Positions 10,179-19,560 of a stretch of DNA of 64,000 nucleotides are shown here, in pieces. Position 1 is the stretch's first letter. Every line of letters begins with the position of its first letter. Under the pieces are notes generated by a model. The model searched no databases, was not told where the DNA came from, and saw nothing but the letters and a program-made list of their open reading frames with translations. The stretch is taken from NCBI GenBank assembly GCA_016716335.1, contig JADJWN010000006.1:1-64000 (forward strand), read 5' to 3'. Both the position numbers and the translations under genes were made by a program. This DNA comes from Saprospiraceae bacterium. Lineage in GTDB: Bacteria > Bacteroidota > Bacteroidia > Chitinophagales > Saprospiraceae.

Positions 10179-11181
10179 ATGACCTACGATGCTGTAATCA
10201 AGGATCTCAGGAATAAAAAATATGCTCCGGTCTATTTTCTTACCGGTGATGAGCCCTTTTATATAGACAGGCTTACAGACTTCATTGAACATAATATCCT
10301 CGACGAAGCAGAAAAAGCATTCAATCAGATTGTGATTTACGGAAAAGAGGCCGAGTTCAAATCCATCGTAGATGAGTGCAGGCAGTACCCTATGATGGCA
10401 TCGAGACGGGTAGTCATCATTAAGGAAGCCCAGGATATGAGTTCAATCAATGAACTGGCAAATTATCTGGAAAAACCGGCAGAGAGTACCACGCTGGTTT
10501 TATGTTATAAATACAGCAAGCTGGACAAACGCACTAAATTTGCCAAGGCACTCGAAAAACATGCCGTAATTTTTGAATCCAAAAAACTCTATGATGACAA
10601 AATTGCTCCCTTCGTTATGGAGTACATTGCCTCCAAAGGGTATAAAATAAGGCCGGAGGCTGCCGATCTCGTCGCAGAGTTTGTAGGAAGTGAGTTGAGC
10701 AGAGTCGCCAACGAACTGGACAAACTCTGTGTGGGAAGAAAGCCTGAGGCAGTCATAGAAATCAAAGACATTCAGGAAGAGATCGGTTTAAGCAGAGAAT
10801 ACAGTGTGTTCAATCTACAGTCTGCTTTGGCAGAGCGCAATCTGAAAAAAGACCATCCGTATCATCAGGTCATTCATAGATAATCCCAAAAACAATCCTG
10901 AAGTGGTGGTCGTTTCGACCTTGCATGGCTTTTTTTACAAGGTTTTTATTACTATGGCCAATATGGTGGATAATGACATGGCGTTGCAGAAAAAACTCGG
11001 TCTTGCCAGTCCTTTTTTTGTGGCCGAATACCGTAAAGCTGCCAGAAATTATACCTTACCGGACCTTAAGAGAATTTTTGCAGCGCTGAAAACTGCAGAC
11101 TTACATTCCAAAGGTATGGGTGCAAGAAATATGGGTCCTGAAGAAATTTACAAGGATTTGTATCTAGCAATAATGGGCTGA
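10179..11181 (+). CDS. holA: DNA polymerase III delta subunit HolA, one frameshift
   Basis: Clamp-loader subunit that opens the beta clamp, 333 residues after correction, the usual length. Visible family features are YAPVYFLTGDEPFYIDRL at the N-terminus, MASRRVVIIKEAQ, YKYSKLDKRTKFAKAL, and near residue 170 the ELSRVANELDKLC helix. The frame breaks in an A6 run at 10845-10850. With A5 it reads KKTIRIIRSFIDNPKNNPEVVV and continues through the C-terminal helical domain (FVAEYRKAARNYT) to 11181. Because holA is essential and single-copy in bacteria, the indel is most likely a sequence error. About 180 bp of AT-rich spacer separates it from the tRNA promoter. Confidence 0.9.
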
Positions 11182-11214
11182 AAATTCTGATGCTGAGTAT
11201 AAAATGCAGAGAAA

Positions 11215-11619
11215 TCAGGATACAATCCTTGCACTTCCTATGACTACACCTGCAAATCCCAGTACAGAGGTCACAATGGTATCTGTCAATACAAACCAGG
11301 TGGGAAAATAGTAAGTAAAAAGGTATATCATCACTAGTATAAAAATGACGGATGCAGCGATGATTCCTGTAGCCATCCGTCCGCTTCCAGCCGTAAGAGA
11401 TGCTATAAAACCAGCACAAAAAGCAGCAAGTCCATGTGCAATGGCCGAAATTAAAAATGCTTTGGGTGGCAACGTCTCCATCCATGCCAAAACCAGATCT
11501 TTTTGGGCAAAGTCCAGACCTCGTGGGGTAGGGTACAAGCCTTCCTTGATCATCTGAAGCATGATGATAATCAATAAAGCTACGATCAACCCGGCTATTA
11601 TTGCAAATATCTGTCGCAT
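11215..11619 (-). CDS. Small four-helix membrane protein, hypothetical
   Basis: A 134-residue protein with four predicted transmembrane segments (IFAIIAGLIVALLIIIMLQ; AFLISAIAHGLAAFCAGFIA; GIIAASVIFILVMIYLFTYY; TIVTSVLGFAGVVIGSA). I chose ATG 11619 because the longer frame begins with TTG. I do not recognise a family beyond a generic integral membrane protein. It lies convergent to holA and downstream of ggt, separated from ggt by about 95 bp. Confidence 0.6.
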   Translation of the reverse strand: MRQIFAIIAGLIVALLIIIMLQMIKEGLYPTPRGLDFAQKDLVLAWMETLPPKAFLISAIAHGLAAFCAGFIASLTAGSGRMATGIIAASVIFILVMIYLFTYYFPTWFVLTDTIVTSVLGFAGVVIGSARIVS

Positions 11620-11713
11620 ATGTTCCTGTTGCCGGAACAAAGGTAGAGATATAATCTGTGATTGATTACAGACGATACACTAAAATTCAGACAGCTATCA
11701 AGGATAGATACGG

Positions 11714-13438
11714 CTAATATGCCTTTGCATCGTCATCTCCCCGGTTGTCTGCCACAGCGATGTAGGTGCCATCCTCCTTTACGGCTATTGCTTCTACCCG
11801 GCCGATTTGCCCGGATTCCTTCAATTCATGGCCAAGACTCTGCAATACCATACGAATGTTTTCGCTGATACACCCGGGTTCTAATCTGATATAATCCGGC
11901 AGCCATTGATGATGAAATCTGGGTGCATGTACTGCGTCCAGCAGGGAAGTTTTGAAATCCAGGTAATTGACCACAGTTTGAAATACAGAGGTTATAATAG
12001 TTGATCCTCCGGGAGTGCCGACAATCAGGACAGGCTTTCCGTCTCTTTCAATGATCGTAGGAGTCATAGAAGAAAGCATGCGTTTGCCGGGTTCAATTTT
12101 ATTGGCTTCGGCACCGATGAGCCCATATAAATTGGGGCTGCCTGGTTTTACCGAGAAATCATCCATCTCGTTATTCAGTATAAATCCTGCACCTTTCACC
12201 ACAGTTCTTGCTCCATAGCTGTCATTCAAAGTAGTGGTGACAGCCACGGCATTGCCTTCAGCGTCTATGATACTGTAGTGGGTGGTTTCGGTACTTTCAG
12301 CAGGACCGGCCGTAATATTCTCACTTTTACTTGCCTTGCGGGGATCGAAATCCTGCATTCTCGAAGCGATGTAAACACTGTCTAAGAGTGTCTTGACAGG
12401 TACTTTGTAAAAATCCGGGTCACCCAGATGTTTGGCACGATCGGCATACACCCTTCGCTCTGCCTCTGCCATCAGGTGCACCGCTTCTGCAGAGTGCATA
12501 TGCATGGCTCCCAGGTCATAAGGCTCCACCATTTTCAGCAGTTGGAGCAGTGCTACACCTCCGCTGGAAGGTGGAGGCATCGATATTACTTTGTATCCAC
12601 GGTAGGTTCCGGTGACCGGTGTACGCCATATGGAATTGTATTGTTTCAGATCTTCATGAATGATGAATCCCCCGCTTACCTCCATTTCTGCCACAATGCT
12701 GTCTGCAACCCATCCGGAATAAAATCCCTCTCTGCCAAAATCCCGGATAGCCATCAGTGTTTTTGCCAGATCTTTTTGTACCAGCAGGTCGCCGGCCGTC
12801 CATTCGTCAGACTGGAAAGCGGTGGTAAAACGGTTGTATTTTTCAAATGATTCCTTGTTTTTATTCAGATTTTCTGCCTCTTTCGGAGTGATTTTAAAGC
12901 CTTTTTCAGCCAGTTCTATGGCCGGTTGTACCAATATTTTCCAGTCTTTGAGTTTACTGTATTTTTCAAAAGCCCGTATCATACCATCTACAGTACCCGG
13001 CACACCGGCTGCAAGGGCGCCTTTGAGACTTTTTTCAGCTATAGGTGTCCCCTTACTGTCAAGGTACATGTCTTTATGTGCTGCAAGAGGTGCTTTCTCT
13101 CTGTAATCCAGCGCATCCGTTTCTCCTCCTGCACCCCGGTACACTAAGAATCCTCCGCCACCGATATTGCCTGCATTCGGATAGCATACTGCCAGGGCAA
13201 ACTGGACAGCAATGGCTGCATCCACCGCATTGCCACCTTGTTTCAGGATATCAATGCCTATGGCAGTGGCAAGTGGATGAGCCGATGCAACGGCCCCGTT
13301 TTTACCTTCCGCTTGCTTGGTGATAGGGTAGGGTTCATTGCTTCTGTCCTTAATTTTGCAGCTGACAAAACTTCCGGTAAAAAGTACGCTCAGACAGAAC
13401 AGAAATATCAGGTGCTTGATTTTAGGATGTGCTATCAT
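11714..13438 (-). CDS. ggt: Gamma-glutamyltransferase (lipoprotein)
   Basis: Ntn-hydrolase that cleaves the gamma-glutamyl bond of glutathione and transfers or hydrolyses the glutamyl group. It acts outside the cytoplasm: the N-terminus has a lipobox (TGSFVSC). It is 574 residues long, normal for the family. The autocatalytic cleavage site and nucleophile are seen in STETTHYSIID (Thr at roughly residue 390). Substrate-binding motifs NAGNIGGGGF and MPPPSSGGVALLQ precede it, and SMTPTIIERDGKPVLIVGTPGG follows. No indel. It is divergent from the PorV/PorQ-like gene and serves periplasmic thiol or peptide scavenging. Confidence 0.92.
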   Translation of the reverse strand: MIAHPKIKHLIFLFCLSVLFTGSFVSCKIKDRSNEPYPITKQAEGKNGAVASAHPLATAIGIDILKQGGNAVDAAIAVQFALAVCYPNAGNIGGGGFLVYRGAGGETDALDYREKAPLAAHKDMYLDSKGTPIAEKSLKGALAAGVPGTVDGMIRAFEKYSKLKDWKILVQPAIELAEKGFKITPKEAENLNKNKESFEKYNRFTTAFQSDEWTAGDLLVQKDLAKTLMAIRDFGREGFYSGWVADSIVAEMEVSGGFIIHEDLKQYNSIWRTPVTGTYRGYKVISMPPPSSGGVALLQLLKMVEPYDLGAMHMHSAEAVHLMAEAERRVYADRAKHLGDPDFYKVPVKTLLDSVYIASRMQDFDPRKASKSENITAGPAESTETTHYSIIDAEGNAVAVTTTLNDSYGARTVVKGAGFILNNEMDDFSVKPGSPNLYGLIGAEANKIEPGKRMLSSMTPTIIERDGKPVLIVGTPGGSTIITSVFQTVVNYLDFKTSLLDAVHAPRFHHQWLPDYIRLEPGCISENIRMVLQSLGHELKESGQIGRVEAIAVKEDGTYIAVADNRGDDDAKAY

Positions 13439-13490
13439 GGTGTGGTGGCGGATTTTTAATACTATTTCGTAATAAAATGCGTTATTGTTT

Positions 13491-13498
13491 TAATTTTG
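13491..13498 (+). promoter_or_regulatory. -7 element candidate for the PorV/PorQ-like gene
   Basis: TAATTTTG, an exact TAnnTTTG, in the divergent ggt/PorV-like intergenic region, 70 bp before ATG 13569. Confidence 0.35.
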
Positions 13499-13568
13499 TG
13501 TGAATAGCTCACAAATTTGCACAATTTTAGATTATACAGTAAGTTTACATATCATTTTTTTACACAAT

Positions 13569-14666
13569 ATGAATATTCTTCGACCAGCAATTATATTCTC
13601 TGTCCTTTATCTTGCAGGTTATCAAAGTTACGGCCAGAAATTTGTAAATGACTTCCTGAATATTGGGGTAGGAGCAAGGGCACACGGGATGTTCGGGGCC
13701 GTTACGGCAAGTACATCAGATGGTAATTCCGGCTACTGGAATACTGCGGGATTGACGGATGTGGAAGTGCCTTTGCAAATCAATGCAATGCACGCCAAAT
13801 GGTTTGGAGGAATTGCAAACTATGATAATATATCAGTAGCTAAAAAATTCAATTCGGCCAAAAAATCGGTGGCTGCTTTTACATTTATCAGAATGGGAGT
13901 GGACAATATTCCCAATACGCTCAATCTTATAGGTCCGGATGGTAGTGTCAATTATGACAGGATAAAAAGTTTTTCGGTAGCTGATTATGCCGGTATTTTT
14001 TCCTACGCACAATCTCTGGATGAAGAAGGCAATTTTTCCTTAGGAGGAAACATTAAGATTATTCACCGTACCATCGGCAGTTTTGGTAAAGCCTGGGGAT
14101 TTGGCACGGACTTTGGCGCAAAATGGCGCAAAGGCAATCTTACCCTGGGTCTTTTTGCCCGGGACATTACCACAACCGTGAATGCCTGGACCTTTACGCT
14201 CACTGAGGAAGAAAAACAGGTGCTGAATAACACAGGCAATGAAATACCGGTCAACAGTACTGAGATAGCATTGCCCAAAATTATGGCAGGAATAGCCTAT
14301 TTGTATGAAAAAAACAACTTTTCACTGCTGAGCGAACTCAATCTCAGGATTAATACAGATGGTACCAAAGCTGGCATACTTTCCGGAGATAAATTCAGTG
14401 TTGATCCGGTTTTGGGATTGGAAGCAGGATACAACCGGAAGGTGTTTGTAAGGCTTGGAGTTGGCAACCTGCAAAGTGTACTCAATGAAACCAATCCGGA
14501 ACTCAGGGTATTTGAACTGCAACCCAATATCGGGATGGGTCTGAAATTGGGCAGATTGAGAGTAGATTACGCCCTAACCAATGTAGGCAGTCTGAGTGGC
14601 GTGCTGGCATCCCACATTTTTTCAGCCACTCTGGATTTTGTACCCCGCAATAATACACAGAATTAA
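13569..14666 (+). CDS. PorV/PorQ family outer-membrane beta-barrel protein
   Basis: A 365-residue outer-membrane protein of the FadL-like PorV/PorQ family. Members shuttle or tether T9SS cargo (PorV) or associate with the attachment complex. The start ATG 13569 gives the signal peptide MNILRPAIIFSVLYLAGYQSYGQ; 23 upstream in-frame residues look non-coding. The family opening FLNIGVGARAHGMFGAVTAS and GNSGYWNTAGL are visible, followed by repeated amphipathic strands. I cannot tell whether it is a true PorV orthologue. The stop overlaps the converging GDPD gene by 4 bp. Confidence 0.8.
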   Translation: MNILRPAIIFSVLYLAGYQSYGQKFVNDFLNIGVGARAHGMFGAVTASTSDGNSGYWNTAGLTDVEVPLQINAMHAKWFGGIANYDNISVAKKFNSAKKSVAAFTFIRMGVDNIPNTLNLIGPDGSVNYDRIKSFSVADYAGIFSYAQSLDEEGNFSLGGNIKIIHRTIGSFGKAWGFGTDFGAKWRKGNLTLGLFARDITTTVNAWTFTLTEEEKQVLNNTGNEIPVNSTEIALPKIMAGIAYLYEKNNFSLLSELNLRINTDGTKAGILSGDKFSVDPVLGLEAGYNRKVFVRLGVGNLQSVLNETNPELRVFELQPNIGMGLKLGRLRVDYALTNVGSLSGVLASHIFSATLDFVPRNNTQN

Positions 14667-15886
14667 GGTACCCGGCAGGCATGTCTGCTGACAAGGCGCA
14701 TAGTATTTTCTGAGGTACTGTACACTTCTGTGTAGTACAGTTTTATCTCAAGTGGAGTACCTTCCATACTGACCTGAAATATGCCTTTCCCTGTAACAAT
14801 GGCCATATCCCCGATAACTCTGCAATCAGATTCTGTCACTGTGACATTATGATATCGAAGTTTGCCGGAATGCAGATTTTCAAGCACTTCATTCTTATTT
14901 TCTTTCCATCCGTTGGAGTGGATGTAATAGACATCCTCATGCAGGAGTGCTGCCAGAGAATCTAATTGCAGGGATTCCATCCAGCGGAATTTTTTGAGGT
15001 GCAGGTTCAGAATATCGTTATTAGTAGTTTTGACCTGTTGACTATCTGTGAGATAACTGACCACTTCAACAGGAAAATCGGTGACCATGATATTTAATTG
15101 CAGTTTTTTGATAAAATGCTGGTAGAAATCTGCTGACAAAACTGAATTGTGACCATTCCATAATTCTCTGGGGTCGCTCATAATAGGGAATCCTGATGAG
15201 TTTAGTTGGGTGATGAGGTCTGCAGGTGTTTTCTCGGTTACATAGATGACCAATCTTTTGTGATAATTTTCTAAAGCTTTTAAGCTCTTCCATTCTTCTT
15301 CATCCGATACTAATGCGGCTACCATCGCTTTATCTGTAAGTTGCATTGCTTTCAGAGTATTTTCGGGGGTAAAAGTGAGTATGAGGCATCTGTCTTCCAA
15401 CCCTGTTGACTTTAGTTTTTTTACCACTTTTTCAATAGAAGGACTTTTAATATCCAACATTAAATACACTTGATTTTCTCTTGCAAAAGTCAATAACGAG
15501 TCAAAGTCTGTAACAGGTTCTTTTGTGATTTGGCCGGATTGGTCTTTGAGTTTTAAAGTCTGAATTTTTTTTGAAGAAGTTTTATTGATCCATCCTTTAC
15601 ATGTAGTTGTCCTCTCTAATGTATTGTCATGCATTAACCATAATTTCCCGTTTTTGTCTTCTCTGATGTCGATTTCAAACATAACAGATCTGCCGGGAAG
15701 TTGACCAAGGACATATCTGAAAAGGGATAAGCTGTTTTCAGGATAAGATAAGTAATATCCGCCTCTGTGAGCGGATACTAACAGATTATTATTGAAATTG
15801 AGGAAGGAATCCAGGGATTGGCCCAATGACAGCTGACTGAATATTAATAGCCACATTATAGCCGGAACAGAAAAATGAGATTTCAT
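14663..15886 (-). CDS. Glycerophosphodiester phosphodiesterase fused to an NTF2/SnoaL-like domain
   Basis: A 407-residue exported protein (signal peptide MKSHFSVPAIMWLLIFSQLSLGQ). Residues about 30-285 form a GDPD TIM barrel with the catalytic signature SAHRGGYYLSYPENS, then FEIDIREDKNGKLWLMHDNTLERTT, giving the metal-binding Glu-Asp and the second catalytic His. It is predicted to hydrolyse glycerophosphodiesters to glycerol-3-phosphate and an alcohol in the periplasm. Residues about 300-407 look like an NTF2/SnoaL (DUF4440) domain (LDSLAALLHEDVYYIHSNG, GDMAIVTGKGIF). The fusion is unusual. It is transcribed away from the TonB receptor terminator. Confidence 0.8.
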   Translation of the reverse strand: MKSHFSVPAIMWLLIFSQLSLGQSLDSFLNFNNNLLVSAHRGGYYLSYPENSLSLFRYVLGQLPGRSVMFEIDIREDKNGKLWLMHDNTLERTTTCKGWINKTSSKKIQTLKLKDQSGQITKEPVTDFDSLLTFARENQVYLMLDIKSPSIEKVVKKLKSTGLEDRCLILTFTPENTLKAMQLTDKAMVAALVSDEEEWKSLKALENYHKRLVIYVTEKTPADLITQLNSSGFPIMSDPRELWNGHNSVLSADFYQHFIKKLQLNIMVTDFPVEVVSYLTDSQQVKTTNNDILNLHLKKFRWMESLQLDSLAALLHEDVYYIHSNGWKENKNEVLENLHSGKLRYHNVTVTESDCRVIGDMAIVTGKGIFQVSMEGTPLEIKLYYTEVYSTSENTMRLVSRHACRVP

Positions 15887-15900
15887 ATCTTATAGAAATT

Positions 15901-15930
15901 AAAAAGCCGGGTTTATCTGTTAAACCCGGC
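15901..15930 (-). terminator. Rho-independent terminator of the TonB receptor gene
   Basis: Ten-base-pair stem GCCGGGTTTA/TAAACCCGGC (15906-15915 with 15921-15930) and a five-base loop, followed on the minus strand by a T5 run. It sits 32 bp after the receptor stop and 15 bp before the GDPD start. Confidence 0.85.
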
Positions 15931-15961
15931 CTGATTGTATTAAGTTTACAGAGGAGTCTGA

Positions 15962-18900
15962 TTAGTTGAAGGTATATCTTATACCCAACTGTGCCTGCCA
16001 TACATTATCCACAGTGATACTCTTTCTGAAAGAGTCTCTCAAAAGAATAGTCTGACCATCAACTACCTGTGTCGCCATCCTGAAAGAAGGTACACCCTCA
16101 GCATTGATGGATGCCAGACTCAGAGGGTTATTGGTGGTTGTGACAAAGCCTACACCCCACTTGTTGTTCAGAAGGTTACCAACATTGATGATATCGGCTC
16201 TGATCTGGATTGAGTTTTTCTTGCCACCCAGTTTGATGTACAGATCCTGAGTAACGGCAAGATCAAATCTGGTCAACCATGGGAAAGCACCTCCATTCCT
16301 CTCGGCATACTGACCTCTTCTTGTTTTGAGGTAGTCATTATTTTCAATGAATTTCTCCCATGCTTCCTGTTGTTCCTGCGGAGTGAAGGTTTTTGCAGTA
16401 GCACCGGAGCCTACGGTAAGGGGTGCAAAAACAATGTCACTACCCTTGTTCGGAACAAAAATCAAGTCATTATTCTGTCCGTCTCCATTGAAGTCATTAC
16501 CGTAGGTATAGGAAATCGGAAAACCGGAATTGCTGACCATACCCAAAGATATGTTGGTTCCTCCACCCATATCACTTCCATATCCGATTTTGTAATTAAG
16601 GAATCCAACGATTCTGTGCTGAAGATTTACATCGCTCAGTGCTACGTCGAGGAAATTCTGACCTCTTACAGTAGGCATGTTTGCCTGAACGGTACTACCT
16701 ACAGACTGAATATCTCTTGCTTCTCCATAAGTGTAGCCTATGAAACCACCCAATCCTTTTCACTGGTTTTTTCCAGCTTGGTAGTGATGCTGTAAGAATA
16801 ACCTTTATCCGTGTTTCTTAATACGAAAACATTGGTAGTAGCTCCATTGATAAATCTGGCCGGATTTACCGCAGCACCTGAAAGTCCGGATGCTGGGAAT
16901 CGGTCTCTGGTGTCAGCTCCTGCAAATTTTCTGTCAGGATTTTTCAGGTTAGCATCTATATATCGCAGTGCATGGATATTTTTATTATAGATACCTTCTA
17001 TTGTAAAAGCAAATCCATGTCCCCAGATTCTTATCTACGGCAAGACTTGACTTCCATACTGTGGGGATACTTGAGATCTTCTGAAGAAGCATTGATTACG
17101 TATGGAGGCAACTTAGTGATATCCGTAGATTGTGGAATAAATCTGCTTGGATCTGTCGTAAATGGATAAGCGGTTGTATTAGTAGCATTAATGACCGCTG
17201 TATTTACTCCATTGTTACCAAGCTGGTTAGACACCAATACCTGTGGAATTCTGGATACAAAGATACCGGTTCCTCCTCGCAGCTGCCAGCTTCTGTTTCC
17301 TGTAAGGTCATAATTAAATCCTAACCTTGGGGACAACAATAATGCAGAGTTGGGGAATTTGGAAGTATTGATTTTCAGATCTCCACCATTCTCGTCTTTG
17401 TAGGTCAAAGCAGCTACCACTGGATTGAAGAAGTCTTTGGCAGTTTCGTCATCGTATGAGATGATATCAGCCCTGATACCTCCGGTAAGCTTCAGCCTGT
17501 CTGTTGCCTGGAACTCATCCTGTACATAACCTGACCAGGTAGTAGTCTTCAGCACCTGAAGGGGCTCTGCACCTCCCGGAAGTAATGAATATCTCAGATT
17601 ATATCTGTTGACAGTAACCGGAGAAACGGGATTGTTGGGGTCATTTTTGAACTGTAATGCTGCAGTCTTGAAATCTTCAATGGAGTTATATACATAAACA
17701 CCATTGGATGCCGGGAAGAATACGTTATTGGAAGTAAAATATTCATAAGAGGCTCCAATGGTAAAATGATGTTTTCCAAGGAAGTAATTGAGGTTATTCG
17801 TAATATTCATGGTTGAATAATTCAACTTGTTATTGGGAGTGAAAGGGTCAAACCCGATACTTGTATAAGTTGAACCATCTTTAAGAATATCAATCGTCGG
17901 GAATAACTGAGTTCTGTATCTCCTGTCTTCAATTTGTTTGTTGTATCCTATGATCAGGTTGTTGGATACTCTTGAGTTAATGATTGAATTCAACTCCAGA
18001 GCTACTGAACGGGTATTATCCTGAATGAAATAACCTGTATTTTCCGGTGATATTGCAAGTGCTCTGTTAGTTCTGTTTCCGTTTCCGGCTGTATTACTAC
18101 TGTTTGAATCAGAGATTCTTTGGCCTGATTCTGAGTCATGATGTGAATAACGGAGTGATAGCTTATGACTGTTATTGATATTATAATCCAGTCTGATCAA
18201 ACCTTTGGTACTGGTCACATCATTGTTATATCCATCGAATGCTCCAATGTCAAAATTGAAATTGGTCTTCGTGAAGTTAGCAAGATCCTGCATATCCGCT
18301 TCGGTCACTCTGGATACGTTGCCGGTTGCTCCGGGTCTGTTAATGACCCAATCCAATGCAGGGTTTGAAGATGTGAATCTTTCACCACTGATAAAATAGA
18401 AAAGTTTGTTTTTGATTATAGAACCACCAACTCTGAGTCCGAGCGTTTTCTCATCAATATTAAACTTGGGTAAATCCTGTCCATCTGCTTTTTTACCGGT
18501 CAGGCTATTGCTTTTGGTAAAGAAATAAGCTGATCCACTAACTTCATTTGTTCCTGAACGTGTTACAGCATTGATGCCGGCACCTGCAAAACCTGATTGT
18601 CTCACATCATAAGGTGTAATGTTGTACTGGACTTCTTCCAAAGCATCAAAAGAGATTGCGGTTGTACCTGTTCTACCACCGGCAGAAGCGGATGAACCCA
18701 ATCCAAAACCATTGTTAAATACAGAACCGTCAATGGTAAAACTGCTGAACCTGGAATCCTGACCTGCAAATGAACCTCTACCATTTGAAAAGACATTGTA
18801 TCGGGTCACATCATTGATCGTACGACCTATGTTGGGCAGAGCATTCAAAGCTTCTACTCCAAAAGTCACTGCAGCACCACTTCTGTCTGCACTAAATAGA

Positions 18901-19274
18901 TTTCCTTTACCTGCTGTCACAGTGATTTCATCAAGCATCTGTGATGATTCTCTCAGCTTGGTGTTTACATCGGAGGTTACCCCAAGGCTCAGGAAAATAT
19001 TGTAATGGGTGTAATCTTCATAGCCAATGTAACTTACCTTCACTTCATAAGGGCCCCCAACTCTCATACCCAAAATGGAAAACCTACCATTGTTGGAAGT
19101 GGTGGTGCCATACTGAGTCCCTGAAGGAATGTGTGTGGCAATTACGGTCGCTCCGATGAGTTCTTCTCCTTTTTCATCGGTTACTTTACCTACCATACTA
19201 CTCGTAGTCACCTGAGCCTGGAGGGCAAATCCCGTGAAAAACAGGAAAATGAATTGTAAAATTCTGAGTTTCAT
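15962..19274 (-). CDS. Oar-like TonB-dependent outer-membrane receptor, three frameshifts
   Basis: Large outer-membrane receptor, about 1103 residues after correction. Signal peptide MKLRILQFIFLFFTGFALQAQ, then a carboxypeptidase-regulatory-like beta-sandwich (SSMVGKVTDEKGEELIGATV, GRFSILGMRVGGPYEVKVSY). A TonB plug follows (EITVTAGKGNLFSADRSGAAVTF..), then a long beta-barrel ending in WQAQLGIRYTFN with the C-terminal aromatic-Asn pattern. The gene breaks three times: G4 at 17063-17066 (one extra), C4 at 17021-17024 (one extra) and T4 at 16757-16760 (one missing). Correcting all three leaves one open frame. No SusD partner is adjacent, so it is Oar-type and not a SusC/SusD pair. The substrate is unknown. 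Confidence 0.85.
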
Positions 19275-19422
19275 ATGTTTACTGATTTTGTTTACAATGA
19301 TGGAGGAGCAGTCTTTTATTTAAAGGATGAGGCGACCATGTCAGGTCATTTTCCTTGCGAATGTTTCGGTTAGGTTCTAAGGTTTTCATACCTTGATGTT
19401 GTGCCGTTCTCGTGTTGCGACG

Positions 19423-19430
19423 CAAAGGTA
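19423..19430 (-). promoter_or_regulatory. -7 element of the TonB receptor
   Basis: TACCTTTG on the minus strand, an exact TAnnTTTG, 148 bp upstream of ATG 19274. It implies a leader of about 140 nt. The divergent region 19275-19560 holds nothing else that I can identify. Confidence 0.5.
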
Positions 19431-19560
19431 GTTTAGGAATATTAAAGGAATGTTAATTTTTATATATAAATTTTCCACATTCGATCAATTCCTTCAGCAA
19501 TTCTCAGAATTTTTATAACTTTATACCGAATTGTTGTAAATGTCACAAAACCAATCTGAT

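Noticed and set aside
15962..19274. SusC-type receptor of a polysaccharide-utilisation locus
   Set aside because: No SusD gene, glycoside hydrolase or sensor is adjacent, and the N-terminal and plug regions are Oar-like.
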